A DNA stretch of 64,000 nucleotides from Flavobacterium sp. SH_e (GCF_025717045.1 NZ_JAOVZN010000005.1:496001-560000); one strand, 5' to 3'; counted from the stretch's first letter, positions 18,901-26,722 are shown. Notes: generated from the sequence alone by a model not told the origin. Made by a program: numbers and translations.

Positions 18901-19876
18901 CAGCAGTACGGCTTCAGGAACTGGAATTGGGCTTTCACTTGCGCATTCGTTGGCGCAATTGCATAACGGAAGTTTAGATTTAGTTGCTGACCCGAATTGC
19001 AATATTTTCGAATTGGTCGTTCCATTGCATCAAGAAGAAGAATTTATGCTTTATGCTGATTCTGAAAAAGAGCAGACGGAAAACGAAACGCCAAAAGAAC
19101 CAATTGAAATTAAAAACGAAAAAGCACAGATTTTAGTTGTGGAAGACAATGACGATCTTTTGAGTTTCATTACAACGGAATTGGCGGGAACTTATGCTAT
19201 TTTAAAAGCAGAAAATGGTGAAGAAGCATTAAAAATCATTCACAATGAAAACATTCAACTCGTAATTTCTGATGTCACAATGCCTATTATGGACGGAATT
19301 ACAATGTGCAAAAAGATCAAAACCAATCTAGAAACGAGTCATATTCCTGTAATTTTATTGACGGCGAAAAACTCATTAAAATCACAAATCGACGGACTTG
19401 AAGTTGGTGCAGATGCTTATGTTGCAAAGCCTTTTTCAATGGATTACTTAAAAGTTCAAGCCAATAATTTGATCGAAAACCGAAGACAAATCATGAATTA
19501 TTATGCGAGTTCTCCACTTTCGCACATTAAAAGTATTGCGCACAACAAAACAGACGAAAAATTCCTGAAAAAACTGGACGATGAAATCCTTAAAAACATC
19601 ACCGATCAGGATTTAAGTGTAGAATCGCTTGCAGAAATCATGAACATGAGCCGTTCGACCTTATACAGAAAAATTAAAGATATTACGAATCTGAGTCCGA
19701 ACGAATTAATCAATATTGTCCGTCTCAAAAGAGCAGCGGAATTATTATTGAATGAAAATTATAAAATGTACGAAATCGCAGAAATGGTCGGTTACAAATC
19801 ACAAACTAGTTTCGGGCGAAATTTCCAAAAGCATTTTAATATGTCGCCAACAGATTACATCAATACTAATAGATAA
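15947..19876 (+). CDS. Hybrid two-component system sensor-regulator (HTCS)
   Basis: A 1309-residue one-protein signalling system. After a signal peptide (to about residue 21, FSNAQ) come two periplasmic propellers built of Reg_prop repeats (DNDGFMWFGTKDGLNRFDG and many similar blades, to about 690). A Y_Y_Y domain spans about 695-755 and a transmembrane helix about 762-782. The HisKA domain has His820 in VAHEIRTPLTLIKG, the HATPase (about 918-1028) has NLINNAIKYS and GTGIGLSLAH, the receiver has Asp1109 in VISDVTMPIMDG, and the AraC-type DNA-binding domain follows from about 1218. HTCS proteins sense glycan breakdown products in the periplasm and switch on the adjacent PUL, here the divergent susC operon. 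Confidence 0.96.
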   Translation: MRKFFLFLCFSIFSINFSNAQEYYFKHFQVEEGLSNNTVLTSIQDNDGFMWFGTKDGLNRFDGYRFKTYRSSGDPIHSLGSNYIQSLHEHNGTIWVGTDKGLYHYDKKQDRFTILNEAINDRINDINHDQKGNIWFVSGNILYKYAPKKQQTTTFNPNKYFITTSITKDYKGEIWASSLNKIYHYSEENLSFENIPLNPPANKTNFRITVIYAVDQENIVIGTQDNGVLLYNRKDKTTSELKFSIKEPVFVRQFRKRGNDELWIASESGVYVYNLKNKTAVNLKKNYNDPYAISDNASYSITIDKENGIWIGTYFGGVNYHQKQYTQFKKYFPQNNQNSISGSAVREIHKDDHGDLWIGTEDAGVNRFDPKTQKFTSYNVSYYNIHALMPRKDKIWVGTFEHGLDVLDRNSGEILKHYSANDGKSGLHSNFIFSFYEMKNEDLIVVTTSGLYRYNEQADNFEILKFFPETYHYTNMKEDSDGNLWAGSYRDGLLFYNPKTKKKEVFTYDYKNPKGISNNTINAIFEDAAENLWIATENGLNLVNRKNHTFTKFTTKNGMPSNVFYSILEDDSKNLWLTTSKGLVKFGPDHKTIKIFTTANGLLSDQFNYNSAFKDANGDMYFGNLNGMISFNPKHFSKNKYTPFIYITNLQINNKDIEVNSPDSPISQSISFLDELELNNSQSSFNLEFASLNYTAPELTEYWFQLENVNNDWVYLGRNNKVFFTELAPGDYVFKVKSLNSFGVWSKEVKLKIRILPPFYASIYAYLLYFLLICAGFYYIIRYSQNLTQIKNNRKIKHLNDEKEKEIYQAKIDFFTNVAHEIRTPLTLIKGPLEKLLGMKYESEEVPQHLSIMKKNTSRLLKLVNELLDFRKSEIGGLKLTFVEANISSMVRNFHLRFSQLIEERELEFDLELGEKDIHAFVDKEAFKKILSNLINNAIKYSNKKASISLFRDEKKLTLIVKNDGNVIPIHLKDKIFEPFFRVDDSSTASGTGIGLSLAHSLAQLHNGSLDLVADPNCNIFELVVPLHQEEEFMLYADSEKEQTENETPKEPIEIKNEKAQILVVEDNDDLLSFITTELAGTYAILKAENGEEALKIIHNENIQLVISDVTMPIMDGITMCKKIKTNLETSHIPVILLTAKNSLKSQIDGLEVGADAYVAKPFSMDYLKVQANNLIENRRQIMNYYASSPLSHIKSIAHNKTDEKFLKKLDDEILKNITDQDLSVESLAEIMNMSRSTLYRKIKDITNLSPNELINIVRLKRAAELLLNENYKMYEIAEMVGYKSQTSFGRNFQKHFNMSPTDYINTNR

Positions 19877-19886
19877 TTAGAAAATG

Positions 19887-19939
19887 TGTCAATTAGATAA
19901 TTAGTCAATTATTCTCACTGTCTAATTATCTAATTGACA
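19887..19939. terminator. Bidirectional hairpin between HTCS and GNAT genes
   Basis: 18-bp perfect arms (TGTCAATTAGATAATTAG at 19887-19904 and its complement at 19922-19939) with a 17-base loop. It sits between converging genes, 2 bases from the GNAT stop, so it can end transcripts from both sides. It is related in sequence to the hairpin at 9670-9736, which points to a dispersed family. Confidence 0.7.
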
Positions 19940-19941
19940 AA

Positions 19942-20547
19942 TTAACTAATTTTCTCAGGGTCATACAACATTGCAGTACACAAACAGTTTTTTCTTTCTT
20001 TGCTTAATAAAATTGAACAATTGACACAGCTTTTACAGTTTTCCCAAAAAAGTTCATCGTTTGGCAATTCAGAATAAGTAACAGGTTCAAAACCAAGTTC
20101 GTGATTCATTTTCATAACGGCAAGACCTGTGGTTAGACTGAAAATAAGCGCTTTTGGGTATTTTTGATGGCTAATTTCAAAAATCTTTCTTTTAATTTTT
20201 TTTGCCAATCCCGTATTTCTAAACTCTGGCGCAACAATTAATCCAGAATTAGAAACATATTTTCCGTTTTCCCATGAAGATATAAAAGCAAAACCCGCCC
20301 ATTTTCCTTTTGATGTAAAAGCGATAATAGCTTCCCCTTCTATTATCTTTTTTGCAAGCAATTCGGGAGGCCGACCAGAAATTCCAGTTCCGCGAGCTTT
20401 GGCTGAAGATAGCGTTTCTTCACAAATCTGATTTACATAACGAATATGTTCTAGTTTTGCTTCTTCTATAATGAAATCATAAGGTTCAATATTTTCTTCA
20501 CTGGAAGAAAAAACAGCTGTATCCCTTTTATACTGAATGGTTTTCAT
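19942..20547 (-). CDS. GNAT N-acetyltransferase with C-terminal cysteine cluster
   Basis: About 201 residues. The ATG at 20547 (MKTIQYKRD) is preferred over a GTG nine bases upstream. The GNAT fold shows in SGLIVAPEFRNTGLAKKIKR (acetyl-CoA loop) and MKMNHELGFEPVTY. The C-terminus carries CKSCVNCSILL and CLCTAMLYDP, five cysteines that could bind a metal or redox partner. I recall GNATs with this tail standing next to argG in Bacteroidota arginine operons. Here no arginine gene is adjacent, so an acetylglutamate-synthase-like role is only a suggestion. A small membrane protein gene ends 8 bases upstream. Confidence 0.8.
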   Translation of the reverse strand: MKTIQYKRDTAVFSSSEENIEPYDFIIEEAKLEHIRYVNQICEETLSSAKARGTGISGRPPELLAKKIIEGEAIIAFTSKGKWAGFAFISSWENGKYVSNSGLIVAPEFRNTGLAKKIKRKIFEISHQKYPKALIFSLTTGLAVMKMNHELGFEPVTYSELPNDELFWENCKSCVNCSILLSKERKNCLCTAMLYDPEKIS

Positions 20548-20555
20548 AATATGCA

Positions 20556-20702
20556 CTAAACTATTTTAGCGATTAGCATAACAGTAATAAAAAGAACTAC
20601 AGTAAATACCATTAAGTTGACGAATCGATCTTTATTTCGTCTAGATTTATTTGAAGTATATATTTTTGTGATTTCCTTGCTTCTACTTCTATTTGTTTTC
20701 AT
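20556..20702 (-). CDS. Small membrane protein, unknown
   Basis: A 48-residue protein if translation starts at the ATG at 20702 (MKTNRSRSKEI). A longer in-frame start at 20753 gives 65 residues. A very basic N-terminal half (RSRSKEITK, NKSRRNKDRF) is followed by one hydrophobic helix VFTVVLFITVMLIAKIV at the C-terminus, i.e. an N-in, tail-anchored shape. It ends 8 bases before the GNAT start and is probably co-transcribed with it. No family recognised. Confidence 0.55.
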   Translation of the reverse strand: MKTNRSRSKEITKIYTSNKSRRNKDRFVNLMVFTVVLFITVMLIAKIV

Positions 20703-20908
20703 GCTTTTAAATGTTTTTAGGTTAAGAAAATGGGGTTGATAAAATAACCTCAATCGCTAACTGGAAAAACAAAAGGTATGCCACAGCAACTCAAAACAAC
20801 ATAAACCACTCATTATAAATTAAATAATAAAAAATCAGCTTTGGTCAATTTATAAAAGCTTATCAAAATGATAAAATCTTATTCAAAATGAAAGGGATAA
20901 AAAACAAA

Positions 20909-20936
20909 AAAGCTCTAAATCGAAATTTAGAGCTTT
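20909..20936 (-). terminator. Terminator of the DoxX gene
   Basis: A 12-bp perfect stem AAAGCTCTAAAT with a four-base loop (TTCG on the minus strand), followed on the minus strand by a long T run. It lies 23 bases beyond the DoxX stop. Confidence 0.88.
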
Positions 20937-20959
20937 CTGTAATTATATAGACTTGTGAA

Positions 20960-21346
20960 TTAGTCCCATTGATTGTTTTTAGAAACTGCATATTTTCCTG
21001 CGCCTGTAAAAAACAAAGCAACAGCACCAAAAAAGTAAAGCATTAATAATTCTAAAGCATAACCTCCGTGTTCACTAATTGAGAAAATATCTTGAGCGTG
21101 AGCTGTTGCAATCGCTACTATACAAGTAAAAGCCAAAAGAACTGCGGCTATTCTAGTTCTGAATCCTAATAAAATAGCAATCGGAGCTAAAACTTCACCA
21201 ATGTAAACCGCATATCCAAATGCGCCCATATTTTCTACAAGAAATGAAATTCCGTGAATCAGTTTAGAAACACCGTGAAAAAGCATTAATCCACCAGTAC
21301 TGATACGCAATAGCAATAATCCAAGGTCTGTGTTTTTTGAAATCAT
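20960..21346 (-). CDS. DoxX family membrane protein
   Basis: A 128-residue protein with four hydrophobic helices. The DoxX pattern is visible in LLLRISTGGLMLFHGVSKL at the start, YIGEVLAPIAILLGFRTRIAA in the middle and YFFGAVALFFTGAGKYAVS at the end. DoxX proteins are small inner-membrane proteins, some of which are linked to quinone or thiosulfate oxidation and to redox stress; the exact reaction is unknown for this type. A single gene with its own terminator. A second DoxX gene is at 23555-23989. Confidence 0.88.
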   Translation of the reverse strand: MISKNTDLGLLLLRISTGGLMLFHGVSKLIHGISFLVENMGAFGYAVYIGEVLAPIAILLGFRTRIAAVLLAFTCIVAIATAHAQDIFSISEHGGYALELLMLYFFGAVALFFTGAGKYAVSKNNQWD

Positions 21347-21487
21347 AAATAATGTTTTAGGTTAAAATTTAAATACAAATTGGGCTTGTAAGCAACTAAA
21401 ATACATAAATTTTATGATTCCAAAACTATATTATTTAAAATTATTCTAAATAATTATTTTAAGCTATCACAGACCAGATTTAAAGGC

Positions 21488-22501
21488 TTAAAACTTCACA
21501 GCAATCTTTCCAATTGTTCTTCCAGACTCCAAAAGTTCGTGCGCTTTTTTCAAATTTTCAGCTGTAAGTCCGTTTAAAGTGGTGTTTAAAGTAGTTTTCA
21601 AAATACCATCATCTAACAAATCGGCTACAATATTTAGAATATTGTGCTGTTCTACCATGTCTTCTGTTTGATACATAGAACGCGTGTACATCAATTCCCA
21701 AGAGAAAGAAACGCTTTTACTTTTTAATTTGGTTAATGCAACAGGATCGCTGCTTCCAGTAATCGATGCAATATGTCCTTGCGGTTTAATCAACTCGACC
21801 ATTGTGTCCCAATAAGCATTCGTGTCAACGAAATCCAAAATAAAATCAATATTCTCAAAACCTGCTTCACGAACAGCAGAAATCAGACCTTTATGATCTA
21901 CCACAAAATCTGCTCCTTGTTTTTTACACCAATCAATTGTTTCAGGGCGAGACGCTGTTGCAATAACGGTCAAACCTGCGATTTTCTTAGCCAATTGAAT
22001 CGCTATCGAACCAACTCCTCCTGCTCCACCAATAATCAAAATTGATTTTCCTTTGTCTTTCTCAGCACTTATTCTGATTCTATCAAACAAAATTTCCCAC
22101 GCGGTCAAAGCTGTTAACGGAATTACAGCGGCTTCTTCAATACTCAATGATTTTGGTTTTCTGCCAACAATTCTTTCGTCAATAATTTGATATTCGGCAT
22201 TGCTTCCTTGTTTGGTAATATCTCCTGCATAATAAACTGGATCGCCTACTTCAAACAAAGTTACATCTTGCCCAACAGCCTGAACGATTCCTACAGCGTC
22301 CCAACCAATGATTTTTGGCGTTTCTAAAACAGTATCTTTTGCACTGTTCTGGCGAATTTTAAAATCGACTGGATTTACTGAAATCGCATCAATTTTAACT
22401 AATAAATCGTGTGGCCCCGGAATTGGTTTTACTGCTTCAAATTCGATAAAGCTTTCTGGGTTTTCTATAGGTAATGAGGTTTTAAATCCTATTGCTTTCA
22501 T
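21488..22501 (-). CDS. Zinc-type alcohol dehydrogenase-like / quinone oxidoreductase
   Basis: A 337-residue medium-chain dehydrogenase/reductase. The GroES-like N-terminus has HDLLVKIDAISVNPVDFKIR and IIGWDAVGIVQAVGQDV. The Rossmann part carries the nucleotide loop IIGGAGGVGSIAIQLAKK. The GHE zinc motif is replaced by GWDAVG, as in zinc-independent quinone oxidoreductases (ZTA1-like family), so it likely reduces quinones or enals using NADPH in the cytoplasm. It is monocistronic. It is commonly found under electrophile-stress control; no regulator is adjacent here. Confidence 0.88.
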   Translation of the reverse strand: MKAIGFKTSLPIENPESFIEFEAVKPIPGPHDLLVKIDAISVNPVDFKIRQNSAKDTVLETPKIIGWDAVGIVQAVGQDVTLFEVGDPVYYAGDITKQGSNAEYQIIDERIVGRKPKSLSIEEAAVIPLTALTAWEILFDRIRISAEKDKGKSILIIGGAGGVGSIAIQLAKKIAGLTVIATASRPETIDWCKKQGADFVVDHKGLISAVREAGFENIDFILDFVDTNAYWDTMVELIKPQGHIASITGSSDPVALTKLKSKSVSFSWELMYTRSMYQTEDMVEQHNILNIVADLLDDGILKTTLNTTLNGLTAENLKKAHELLESGRTIGKIAVKF

Positions 22502-22532
22502 CTTTTTTTAATGTTTAAATTAAAATATAGTA

Positions 22533-22540
22533 CAAATATA
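22533..22540 (-). promoter_or_regulatory. Candidate -7 element for the dehydrogenase gene
   Basis: The minus strand reads TATATTTG, an exact TAnnTTTG, which would give a leader of about 25 bases. No TTG was found at the expected -33 distance, so this is weak. Confidence 0.35.
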
Positions 22541-22606
22541 AGCCGAGTTGAAATCTTGTAATTGGTATATATTGAGTGTATATTGGTACATATTAAGCAG
22601 ATTTTT

Positions 22607-22808
22607 TTTAAACACATAGAAACATAGATTTTTTTGTTTTAAAAAAGAATAAAGAAAGAAACTAGTTTCTAACACATATATATTCAAAGATGAATCAGCT
22701 TTCTAAAAGTTTAAAACTTTGTCAAAGTTCTGCTCATAAAACTATGTGCATTTAAATAAGTGAAACGCCTTTCATCGCAAAGAAAAACTATGTTTCTATG
22801 TGTTTAAA
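22607..22808. repeat. 202-bp inverted repeat, ACACATAGAAACATAG family
   Basis: Perfect 21-bp arms at 22607-22627 and 22788-22808. The interior includes the 12-bp palindrome GAAACTAGTTTC (22658-22669) and a TCGCAAAG word near the right arm. A truncated relative is at 6398-6459. It has no coding capacity. Confidence 0.85.
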
Positions 22809-22841
22809 TAAAACTTTAAATTTGTTTTAAAATCATTAAAA

Positions 22842-23402
22842 ATGAATATCAGAAAAGCCGAAAAATCAGACTCAAAATATATCGCTCCTATATTATTATT
22901 AGCAATGGAAGATATCATTTATAAATTTATAGGGAAAAAAGATTACGCTTCCGCGAAAGACTTTCTGCAATACTTCATTGAAAGAGAAAACAATCAATAT
23001 TCTTATCAAAATTGTTTTGTTGCTGAAGAAAATAACGAAATCATTGGCACTATCAATATATATAAAGGTGGAGATATTGAAGAATTAAGAAATCCGATAA
23101 TTGAATACGTGAGAAAACACCATAATCCAGAATTTGATCCAGAATTTGAAACGCATGAAGGAGAATATTATATTGATTCTTTAGGCGTAAATCCGAAATA
23201 TCAAGGAAAAGGAATTGGTTCGAAACTGCTTCGTTTTTTAATTGATCAATATGTTCACGAAAAAAACGAGACTTTAGGACTATTGGTTGAAGAAGATAAT
23301 CCGTTAGCAAAAAACCTTTATTTAAAATTAGGATTTGAGGTAGTTGGCGAAAAAACTCTGGTTGGAAAAAAACTGGAACATCTTCAAATACGACCTAAAT
23401 AA
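22842..23402 (+). CDS. GNAT family N-acetyltransferase
   Basis: A 186-residue single-domain acetyltransferase. The acetyl-CoA binding segment is YIDSLGVNPKYQGKGIGSKL and the later helix NLYLKLGFEVVGE is typical. An insertion at about 85-110 (IEELRNPIIEYVRKHHNP) before the core strand lengthens it relative to minimal GNATs. The substrate is unknown; similar proteins acetylate amines, amino acids or protein N-termini. It stands alone on the plus strand, with no operon partner. Confidence 0.85.
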   Translation: MNIRKAEKSDSKYIAPILLLAMEDIIYKFIGKKDYASAKDFLQYFIERENNQYSYQNCFVAEENNEIIGTINIYKGGDIEELRNPIIEYVRKHHNPEFDPEFETHEGEYYIDSLGVNPKYQGKGIGSKLLRFLIDQYVHEKNETLGLLVEEDNPLAKNLYLKLGFEVVGEKTLVGKKLEHLQIRPK

Positions 23403-23554
23403 ACCTTTATATTCTCATTTTTATGCATTTTATCGCTTATTTTAAACAATTTGACGATCATTCTGTCGTTATTACAAAATAACCAGATGACTTTTCTTTA
23501 ATTATCAAAAAAGAAAATAGTCTAATTACACTGAAATAAAAATTAATTTATAGA

Positions 23555-23989
23555 ATGAAAAACATAACAATATTAGAAGCAGGTCTAATTTTAAGAATAG
23601 TTTTAGGAATCACAATGCTTTCAGCTGTCGCTGATCGATTTGGAATTTGGGGAGCACCAGGTTCAAATGCAGTTGCTTGGGGAAATTGGGAAAACTTCGT
23701 TGTCTATACACAAACTCTAAACCCTTATGCAAACAAAGATATTGCAGAAATCCTAGGCGGAATCGCCACTTTCTTTGAAGTTTTACTGAGTTTATTATTG
23801 TTATTTGGTTTCAAAACCAGAATTGCCGCTTTAGGAACTGCATTTTTAATGTTCTTTTTCGCATTTGCAATGTCAGTTTCGGTTTCCGTAAAAGCTCCAC
23901 TTGATTATTCCGTTTGGACAAGCTGTGCTGCCGCTTTATTGCTGGCAAATATTGGCAAAACATCTTTTGCGGTAGACAATAGAATTTAA
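23555..23989 (+). CDS. DoxX family membrane protein (second copy)
   Basis: A 144-residue, four-helix membrane protein. LILRIVLGITMLSAVADRFG, an external loop with WGNWENFVVYTQTLNPY, then FEVLLSLLLLFGFKTRIAAL and a last helix before the TSFAVDNRI tail fit the DoxX superfamily. The larger first loop sets it apart from the copy at 20960. Function is not established; membrane redox or quinone-linked roles are known for some relatives. A terminator-like hairpin follows. Confidence 0.82.
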   Translation: MKNITILEAGLILRIVLGITMLSAVADRFGIWGAPGSNAVAWGNWENFVVYTQTLNPYANKDIAEILGGIATFFEVLLSLLLLFGFKTRIAALGTAFLMFFFAFAMSVSVSVKAPLDYSVWTSCAAALLLANIGKTSFAVDNRI

Positions 23990-24009
23990 ACAACTAAATC
24001 ACTAACTAT

Positions 24010-24042
24010 AAAAGTGTTACAGTTCTCAACTGTAGCGCTTTT
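24010..24042 (+). terminator. Terminator after the second DoxX gene
   Basis: A 15-bp stem (AAAAGTGTTACAGTT with a complement containing two wobble positions), a 3-base loop and a following T run, 21 bases after the stop codon. Confidence 0.8.
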
Positions 24043-24127
24043 TCATTTTTAAGGTTTTATTAAGCCCCTAATTTTTCCTTGAACAAATTTGTATTCGTAA
24101 ATTAGCCAATACAAAAACACAATTTAA

Positions 24128-24964
24128 ATGACAATACTTACCTTCACACTGATCATGATTCTGGGTGCTTTTCTAGCAGGTTTTATCGGTTCATTATCAG
24201 GTTTGGGAGGCGGCATCATCATTATTCCGCTTCTTACTATTATTCTTGGTGTCGATATTCATTATGCAATTGGAGCCGCTTTGGTTTCTGTTATCGCCAC
24301 TTCTTCAGGCTCTGCCGCAGCTTATGTTAAAGAAGGAATTACCAATATGCGAATGGGGATTTTTCTCGAAATCGCGACAACGATCGGAGCTGTTTGCGGT
24401 GCATTACTTTCAACCGTTGCTCCTACTTCTTTCATAGCCGTTTTATTCGGTTTGACTTTGATTTTCTCTGCTATTAATTCGCTTCGAAAAAAAGAAGAAC
24501 ACATTGTATTAGAATCTAGTCCGATGGCTAAAAAGCTAAAATTAGACGGAACTTATCCTTCTCACGACGGCGAAGTCATAAAATACGGAACTAAAAACGT
24601 TCTAGGCGGTTTCAGTATGATGGGAGTTGCTGGAATGATGTCTGGACTTCTCGGAATTGGTTCTGGTGCTTTTAAAGTAATCGCAATGGATAACATTATG
24701 CGCGTTCCTTTTAAAGTTTCAACAACAACGAGTAATTTTATGATGGGAGTTACAGCAATGGCGAGTTCTGTTATATATATTCAGAAAGGATATATCGAAC
24801 CTGGAATTTGTATGCCAGTTGTAATTGGTGTTTTGTTTGGGGCAATGGCTGGAGCCAAAATATTAGTGCGAACAAATCCTAAAAAATTGAGAATCTTTTT
24901 TGCCTGCCTAATTTTTGTTTTGGCAATCAACATGATTTATAACGGACTAAATGGAAAAATCTAA
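24128..24964 (+). CDS. TauE/SafE family sulfite/anion exporter
   Basis: A 278-residue membrane protein with about eight helices in two halves. The hallmark glycine-rich loops are GFIGSLSGLGGGIIIIPLL at the start and GMMSGLLGIGSGAFKVIAMD in the second half. Family members move sulfite, sulfonates or other anions across the inner membrane. The next gene (DUF1634) overlaps it by 14 bases. This pairing is recurrent in bacteria and suggests that the two act as one transporter. Confidence 0.92.
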   Translation: MTILTFTLIMILGAFLAGFIGSLSGLGGGIIIIPLLTIILGVDIHYAIGAALVSVIATSSGSAAAYVKEGITNMRMGIFLEIATTIGAVCGALLSTVAPTSFIAVLFGLTLIFSAINSLRKKEEHIVLESSPMAKKLKLDGTYPSHDGEVIKYGTKNVLGGFSMMGVAGMMSGLLGIGSGAFKVIAMDNIMRVPFKVSTTTSNFMMGVTAMASSVIYIQKGYIEPGICMPVVIGVLFGAMAGAKILVRTNPKKLRIFFACLIFVLAINMIYNGLNGKI

Positions 24965-25358
24965 TATGGTACAAGAAGAAAAATTTGGAGAAAAAGATTT
25001 TCAGACAATTATTGGTAACTTACTTCGCTACGGAGTTTGGATTTCGTTATCTGTAGCTTTTATTGGAGGTATTGTATATTTACTTCATAATGGAAATCAA
25101 ATTGAAGATTATTCTGTTTTTAAAGAAAATGACCGAAATATATTTGAAGTAATTGCCGCTGTTTACAACGGAGCGATTCAAGGAAACGGAGAATCTCTAA
25201 TATTTACAGGAATTATTTTGCTGTTTTTAACGCCCGTTTTACGTGTTTTGCTTTCGCTGTTTTCTTTTTTATTAGAGAAAGATTACTTATACGTTGGCAT
25301 TACTTTAATTGTAATTCTAATTATTATTATAAGTATTTCATTCGGCTTCTCACATTAA
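24951..25358 (+). CDS. DUF1634 family membrane protein
   Basis: A 135-residue protein with three hydrophobic segments: LLRYGVWISLSVAFIGGIVY, ESLIFTGIILLFLTPVLRV and LYVGITLIVILIIIISI. Its order of helices and position directly after a TauE/SafE gene fit DUF1634, a presumed accessory subunit of that exporter. The start at 24951 overlaps the upstream gene; a second ATG at 24966 would avoid overlap and is also possible. No biochemical role is known. Confidence 0.85.
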   Translation: MEKSNMVQEEKFGEKDFQTIIGNLLRYGVWISLSVAFIGGIVYLLHNGNQIEDYSVFKENDRNIFEVIAAVYNGAIQGNGESLIFTGIILLFLTPVLRVLLSLFSFLLEKDYLYVGITLIVILIIIISISFGFSH

Positions 25359-25426
25359 TTTATCTGTAAGCCATAAGCTTTAGGCTTTTGCAAAAAACTT
25401 GATGCTTAAAGCAAAAAATAAAAAAT

Positions 25427-26449
25427 ATGGAAATAGGAATAGACAGTTTTGCTTCGGCAATGTATGGCGATAACAACACTTTGAGTAGTGTCGATGCAAT
25501 GGAACAGTTACTGCAAAGAATTGAATTTGCAGATCAGGCTGGTCTTGATGTTTTCGGAATTGGAGAACATCATAAAAAAGAGTTTTTAGATTCTGCTACA
25601 GCTGTGATTTTGAGTGCGGCGGCGGCAAGAACTAAAAATATACGTTTAGCAAGTGCCGTTTCGGTTTTGAGTGCGGCAGATCCTGTTCGAGTATATCAAA
25701 GTTTTGCGACTTTAGATTTGATTTCGAAAGGAAGAGCTGAAATCGTCGTAGGTCGCGGTTCTTCTATTGAAGCTTATCCCCTTTTCGGGTTTAATCTGAA
25801 TGATTATGATGCGCTTTTCAGCGAAAAATTAGAATTACTTTTGCAGATTCGTGACAATGAATTTGTAAATTGGGAAGGAAAATTTCGTCCCGCAATAAAC
25901 AATCTTCCCGTTTATCCAAGGGCTTTACAAGAAAAAATGCCAATTTGGCTTGGAGTTGGCGGAACACCAGAATCTTTCATAAGAGCAGGTTCGCTTGGAC
26001 TTCCGTTAATGGTTGCCGTTATTGGCGGACAAACGCATCGTTTTAAGCCTTTAATTGATTTATATAGAGAAGCTGGAAAAGCTGCTGGTTATAAACCTAA
26101 TGAATTAAAAGTCGGATTGCATTCACCTGGTTATGTTGGCACAACAACCGAGAATGCCGTTGCAGATTATTATCCAGGCTATTCTGAGTTATGGACTAAA
26201 TTAGGATACGAAAGAGGCTGGCCACCTGTAACAAAAGGCAAATTTGACGGTTTGATTGATGATTTAGGCGTTTTAATTGTCGGAAGTCCAGAAAGAGCAG
26301 CAGAAAAAATCCTTCGTCACAGCGAAGCTCTTGGCGGAGTTGACCGATTTACTTTTCAAATGGATAATGCTGGATTGACTCACAAACAATTAATGAATGC
26401 TATAGAATTAATTGGTACAAAACTAATTCCGTTGATTAAAAAAGGATAA
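25427..26449 (+). CDS. LLM class flavin-dependent oxidoreductase
   Basis: A 340-residue luciferase-like monooxygenase. The TIM-barrel signatures are AGLDVFGIGEHHKKEFLDS, IRLASAVSVLSAADPVRV, GRAEIVVGRGSS and MPIWLGVGGTPESFIRAG. Such proteins bind FMN or F420 and oxidise small organic substrates; the substrate cannot be inferred here. It begins 68 bases after DUF1634 and may be read from its own promoter. Two hairpins follow it. Confidence 0.9.
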   Translation: MEIGIDSFASAMYGDNNTLSSVDAMEQLLQRIEFADQAGLDVFGIGEHHKKEFLDSATAVILSAAAARTKNIRLASAVSVLSAADPVRVYQSFATLDLISKGRAEIVVGRGSSIEAYPLFGFNLNDYDALFSEKLELLLQIRDNEFVNWEGKFRPAINNLPVYPRALQEKMPIWLGVGGTPESFIRAGSLGLPLMVAVIGGQTHRFKPLIDLYREAGKAAGYKPNELKVGLHSPGYVGTTTENAVADYYPGYSELWTKLGYERGWPPVTKGKFDGLIDDLGVLIVGSPERAAEKILRHSEALGGVDRFTFQMDNAGLTHKQLMNAIELIGTKLIPLIKKG

Positions 26450-26462
26450 TTTTTTTGCCGCT

Positions 26463-26478
26463 CCCGATAGCTTTCGGG
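26463..26478. repeat. CCCGATAGC palindrome, copy 1
   Basis: CCCGATAGCTTTCGGG, an interrupted palindrome 13 bases after the monooxygenase stop. A perfect version, CCCGATAGCTATCGGG, is at 53850-53865. Confidence 0.7.
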
Positions 26479-26557
26479 ATAAAAGATTAAAAGGATTTTT
26501 TTTCTGATTTTTGGATAGCATCCAGCTTTAGCTGGATGAAAATATAGAACAAATATT

Positions 26558-26598
26558 AAAGGCTTTAGCCAAACTTCATTAGTTTGGCTAAAGCCTTT
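26558..26598 (+). terminator. Strong terminator downstream of the monooxygenase gene
   Basis: An 18-bp perfect stem (AAAGGCTTTAGCCAAACT and complement) with a five-base loop and T run. It may also stop transcription from the opposite direction. Confidence 0.85.
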
Positions 26599-26692
26599 TT
26601 CAATCTCTAATTTGTAACCTCCAGTTAAAACTGTAGGCAATTCATGAAACCTTTGAACCTAAGTATCTCTGAGCCTTTGCGTCTTAAAAGAA

Positions 26693-26722
26693 AAAAGCAT
26701 CGCCAATTAAGACGATGCTTTT
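26693..26722 (-). terminator. Terminator of the TonB receptor gene
   Basis: A 10-bp perfect stem AAAAGCATCG with a 10-base loop and flanking A/T runs, 38 bases beyond the receptor stop on the minus strand. Confidence 0.82.

Larger units (their letters stand above)
22502..22841. other. Divergent gap occupied by a 202-bp repeat
   Basis: The 340 bases between the dehydrogenase (leftward) and GNAT (rightward) genes contain a -7-like promoter word near the dehydrogenase and the ACACATAGAAACATAG element at 22607-22808. Confidence 0.6.
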
